From: Pontiella desulfatans
GTDB taxonomy: Bacteria > Verrucomicrobiota > Kiritimatiellia > Kiritimatiellales > Pontiellaceae
Assembly (NCBI RefSeq): GCF_900890425.1
Contig: NZ_CAAHFG010000001.1
Location: 1,922,001-1,986,000 of the forward strand
Length of the DNA: 64,000 nucleotides
Direction: 5' to 3'
Both the position numbers and the translations under genes were made by a program. The notes under the pieces were generated by a model. That model was given only the letters and a program-made list of their open reading frames with translations, was not told the origin of the DNA and ran no database searches. This document shows positions 61,515 through 64,000 of the stretch, in pieces (position 1 is the first letter of the stretch; each line of letters begins with the position of its first letter).

Positions 61515-62131
61515 TGTCCATATTTGTCGCACCAACGATTAATATCCGACAAATATGGTCTTATATTCATATCCCGATTTTTGAGCAGATATCGTAAACC
61601 CCTAAAACACGGCACATTAAGAATCTTCGCATGAGCTGGCACAACCTTTGCATACCTTAAAACCATGATTCACCATAGGGGTGATGAATAGAAACAAAGA
61701 TGAATGATCGCGAGATTAACAATGAAAACGATAAACCCGATTGCGGGCTTTATGAATGTTATTCGCACCACACTGTCTGACTGGGCCAATGCCCGGTCAA
61801 CCTTCCAGGGCTTTAATCCGCCCTCATGCATGGGAAGCTTTGGCTCCCAACAAAAACCTTGCCCGGTGAAGGTATCCCTGAACAGGCAACATCCCCATCA
61901 GCGCCTCCGGCAAAGATAGGCCGCCGGCCCCGGCAAAGAGGCCTGGACATTGGGCGATGCGTTAACCGATCTTTAACGCCATGCGCATAAAACCCATACA
62001 GCGTTGCGTTGTACTGGGCGCGTCCGAAGGGAAAAGGCGTTCCGTTTAATCAGACGATTTCATCGCCTCATCAGTCCAAGACGGCATCCATTCGCTTTGA
62101 ATCCCCAATTTTCCATATAGGAGAAAACCAT
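61515..62131. other. 617-base stretch with no assured gene
   Basis: A short frame from 61722 to 61919 (66 codons, MKTINPIAGFMNVIRTTLSD) could encode a small peptide but has no clear ribosome site. Two similar GC-rich blocks, CCGGCAAAGATAGGCC and CCGGCAAAGAGGCC, lie at about 61908-61947. Promoter for the paired membrane proteins is expected at the end of the stretch; AGGAGA lies just before the ATG at 62132. Confidence 0.5.
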
Positions 62132-62473
62132 ATGAACAACAAAACCATACACATCAAAAGAACACGCAAGACAAGCCTGGCCGATGCACTCGCAAAAGGT
62201 GCATTGATCTGGGGCCCGGCCTACTCGCTCGGGGCCAGCACGGCGGCCTATTGGCTGACGCGACTGCTCACGGACGCCGTGCCGGCCTACTCCGACATCT
62301 TCATCGACTCGCTGGTCATCTTCCCGCTTTGGGGAATGGTTGGCGGAGCCGCCAAGTGGATGTTGATCAACAACAAGGCCAACCGAACCAAGCGGCCGCG
62401 CGGACGGCGGGGCAGCATGAACCGCTTCATCCCCCGCATCCGCCCACGGGGCATGAAACCCAGCCACGCATAA
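62132..62473 (+). CDS. Small membrane protein, paralog A
   Basis: 113 residues of unknown family. A basic N-terminus (about 1-20), two hydrophobic segments (ALIWGPAYSLGASTAAYWL and IFIDSLVIFPLWGMVGGAA), and a strongly basic tail (NRTKRPRGRRGSMNRFIP). Closely related to the next gene: both have AKGALxWGxxYSxxS...PAxxDIFxDSLxIFP. TAGGAGA lies before the ATG. Role unknown. Confidence 0.75.
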   Translation: MNNKTIHIKRTRKTSLADALAKGALIWGPAYSLGASTAAYWLTRLLTDAVPAYSDIFIDSLVIFPLWGMVGGAAKWMLINNKANRTKRPRGRRGSMNRFIPRIRPRGMKPSHA

Positions 62474-62496
62474 CCCCTCTTAACAAAGGAAAGAAA

Positions 62497-62832
62497 ATGA
62501 AAACAACAGAAACGAAACATAGAGATGAAAATGGAAGCACGTGGAAGGAAGCAACGGCCAAAGGTGCTTTGGTCTGGGGTTCCGTATATTCCACTGCATC
62601 GTCCGGGGCTGCTTTTCTGCTGGCTCCGGTGATGACGGGAAGCTCGCCGGCCTTCGGCGATATCTTCATGGATTCGCTGATTATCTTCCCGACCGCCGGG
62701 GCTGCAAAGGGGTTGCTAATGTGGCGAATGAACAAAGCCAGCAACGATGGCGAATCCGATGCTCTTGCCAAGTATACCAGCAAGGGCCGGAAGACCCACA
62801 AACATCCGATACGGCTCAAGAAAGCCGCCTAG
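62497..62832 (+). CDS. Small membrane protein, paralog B
   Basis: 111 residues of the same unknown family as paralog A, 23 bases downstream: EATAKGALVWGSVYSTASSG, SPAFGDIFMDSLIIFPTAGA and a basic tail (KGRKTHKHPIRLKKAA). AAAGGAAAGAAA precedes the ATG. The frame is open upstream in paralog A, but the pairing shows that 62497 is the start. The pair is followed by a strong terminator. Confidence 0.78.
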   Translation: MKTTETKHRDENGSTWKEATAKGALVWGSVYSTASSGAAFLLAPVMTGSSPAFGDIFMDSLIIFPTAGAAKGLLMWRMNKASNDGESDALAKYTSKGRKTHKHPIRLKKAA

Positions 62833-62842
62833 CCCGGATACG

Positions 62843-62875
62843 AAAAAAAGGTGCCCGCTGAAGGGCACCTTTTTT
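62843..62875. terminator. Strong bidirectional rho-independent terminator
   Basis: A-run, GGTGCCC, GCTGAA loop, GGGCACC, T-run: a perfect hairpin with A and T tracts on both sides. It serves both the membrane-protein pair and the converging thioredoxin gene. Confidence 0.9.
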
Positions 62876-62893
62876 CATTCCGGTCGGTTGCGG

Positions 62894-63214
62894 TTATTGC
62901 TCTGCGCCGATCGCGGAGACCAGGCCGGCCTGCTGCTGGAGGCCGACAAACTGCTGTTTGTTTTCGCCATCCTTGAGCAGGATCAACGTCGGGATGGAGC
63001 GGATGCCGTATTTGGCGGCCAGCTCCGGGTTTTCATCGACGTTCACTTTTGCAATGACCGCCTTGTCGCCGACTTCGGCGGCAACCTTTTCCAGGATCGG
63101 GGTCTGCATTTTGCAGGGGCCGCACCAGGGAGCCCAGAAATCGACCAGTACGACGCCACTCTTGGTTGCGTCTTCATAGTTGCTTCCACTCAGTTCAATT
63201 ACACCTTCAGCCAT
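62894..63214 (-). CDS. trxA: Thioredoxin
   Basis: A 106-residue cytoplasmic thioredoxin with the active site WAPWCGPCK (about residues 27-35), KVNVDENPELAAKYGIRSIPT (cis-proline loop) and typical end. General disulfide reductant. The start at 63214 has no rival. Its neighbours are the membrane-protein pair (convergent) and a nitroreductase on the same strand. Confidence 0.95.
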   Translation of the reverse strand: MAEGVIELSGSNYEDATKSGVVLVDFWAPWCGPCKMQTPILEKVAAEVGDKAVIAKVNVDENPELAAKYGIRSIPTLILLKDGENKQQFVGLQQQAGLVSAIGAEQ

Positions 63215-63287
63215 GTTTCATCTCCAATGTTATTTTGAAATCAGACGGATCATCACATGATGCGTTCAAAAATAAAATACCAAAACA

Positions 63288-63794
63288 CTACCATTTGTTT
63301 GAATGGAGGCGTTCCTCGTCAAAACGGTATTCCGGCCCGAGCACTTCGTTGGGCACACCCATCGCCAGCAACGCGAACGGGGTGATCGATTCGGGGATGC
63401 CAAGAATCTTGCGGCAGACCTGCTCGCGCTCCTCCAGCGGGTGGATCGCGATCCAGACGCATCCAATGCCGATGTCGTGCGCGGCCAGCTGCATGTTTTG
63501 CGCGGCGCAGGAGCAATCCTGCGGCCAGAAGCCGGGATAGATCTCCTTCGAGACGTCCCCGCAAACCAGCACCATGAAGGTCGACTCCTCCAGCATTTCC
63601 GTTCCGCCCATTCCGGTGAACTGCTTGATCACCGATGGGTCGTCCATCGTTACAAAGTGCCAGGGGCGCGCGTCCGCGGCCGACGGGGCGTTCATGGCCG
63701 CCTCCAGAATAATCCTACGTTCCCCGTCCGTCACCGGTTCGGTAGTCCAGGTGCGTATGCTGCGGCGGGTCATCAGTGCCTTTATCGTTTCCAT
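63288..63794 (-). CDS. Nitroreductase-family flavoprotein
   Basis: A 168-residue FMN-binding oxidoreductase: RRSIRTWTTEPVTDGERRII with the Arg motif of FMN binding, APSAADARPWHFVTMDD and IGCVWIAIHPLEEREQ, then LLAMGVPNEV. Natural substrate unknown; members reduce nitro groups, quinones or flavins. Confidence 0.92.
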   Translation of the reverse strand: METIKALMTRRSIRTWTTEPVTDGERRIILEAAMNAPSAADARPWHFVTMDDPSVIKQFTGMGGTEMLEESTFMVLVCGDVSKEIYPGFWPQDCSCAAQNMQLAAHDIGIGCVWIAIHPLEEREQVCRKILGIPESITPFALLAMGVPNEVLGPEYRFDEERLHSNKW

Positions 63795-63864
63795 GCAAAT
63801 TCCTTTCGTTGAGCTCTAAAGATACTAATCCCCCAAAGGAGCGCAAACGGTTTTCTCGGGAAAC

Positions 63865-64000
63865 TCAGGCCGCCAATACCGCTTTTAGATCATCCTCGAA
63901 GGCCTTGATGATTTCCGGTTCCTCTTCCTCCAACGCGACCAGACGGTGGCGGATGGCAACCCGGCGCGTCCAATCCGTTCCCGGTGCATGGAATTCATCA
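63865..64000 (-). CDS. Unidentified protein, C-terminal end only
   Basis: The last 45 codons of a gene that extends past the window: the frame is open and ends FEDDLKAVLAA with TGA. The visible part is acidic and helical (RLVALEEEEPEIIKAFEDDL) and gives no family. Codon use is normal for the window. Confidence 0.6.
   Translation of the reverse strand, partial: DEFHAPGTDWTRRVAIRHRLVALEEEEPEIIKAFEDDLKAVLAA

Noticed and set aside
61900-61950. Possible cyclic-di-GMP riboswitch (GGCAAAGATAGGCC blocks)
   Set aside because: The blocks recall part of the class I consensus, but the other conserved segments and a closing stem cannot be found.

Overview
The window reads as a chromosome segment of a marine, probably anaerobic member of the Kiritimatiellota/Verrucomicrobiota (Pontiella-like). 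That placement is inference. It rests on several PEP-CTERM proteins ending in IPEPGTIALVGIFGGG-type tails, very large exported beta-repeat and thrombospondin-type-3 proteins, a DUF6868 protein, futalosine-route menaquinone enzymes and a corrinoid-based C1 gene set. No rRNA, tRNA or CRISPR array was found.

Region 1 (1-11983) is a one-carbon cluster on the + strand: the end of a formate/nitrite channel gene, formate-tetrahydrofolate ligase, a corrinoid methyl-carrier protein, a RACO-type Fe-S/ASKHA corrinoid activase, a DUF1638 protein, an MtaA/URO-D-like methyltransferase fused to a thioredoxin-like domain, and a CobW-type GTPase. Together these suggest corrinoid-dependent transfer of methyl groups into the folate pool. 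The cluster is split by about 3.7 kb holding a frameshifted LuxR-type pseudogene and an AbiE type IV toxin-antitoxin pair. The AbiE toxin gene is cut by an intact IS3-family element (6969-8349) with a 3-bp target duplication; removing the element in silico restores the toxin reading frame exactly.

Region 2 (12030-32085) is housekeeping and transport: an unknown membrane protein, DUF2237, a natural MqnE-MqnC fusion, DUF6868, a 1.4-kDa-residue-scale exported protein coupled to a PEP-CTERM gene, dihydroorotase, a TetR-RND-MFP-TolC efflux operon with a repeat-rich operator region, a radical-SAM/MnmC2-like methyltransferase fusion, and DAHP synthase.

Region 3 (32091-44322) has a giant autotransporter-type beta-strand-repeat protein, an exonuclease, the pyruvate dehydrogenase E1-E2 pair, endonuclease IV, a TrmJ-like methyltransferase and an RNase D-like exonuclease.

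Region 4 (44369-59583, all - strand) is an exoprotein locus: a TraF-like outer-membrane barrel, TSP3 and tail-collar proteins, four PEP-CTERM proteins (one of six HAF repeats), two proteins sharing a different C-terminal module (one a 1725-residue metzincin protease), and a lipoprotein. Near-identical gene 3' ends together with the downstream noncoding hairpins recur here, indicating modular duplication.

Region 5 (59784-64000) has two paralogous LuxR-type regulators behind a 19-bp perfect palindrome, two paralogous small membrane proteins of unknown family, thioredoxin, a nitroreductase and the end of an unidentified gene. Several families of intergenic inverted repeats are scattered through the window.
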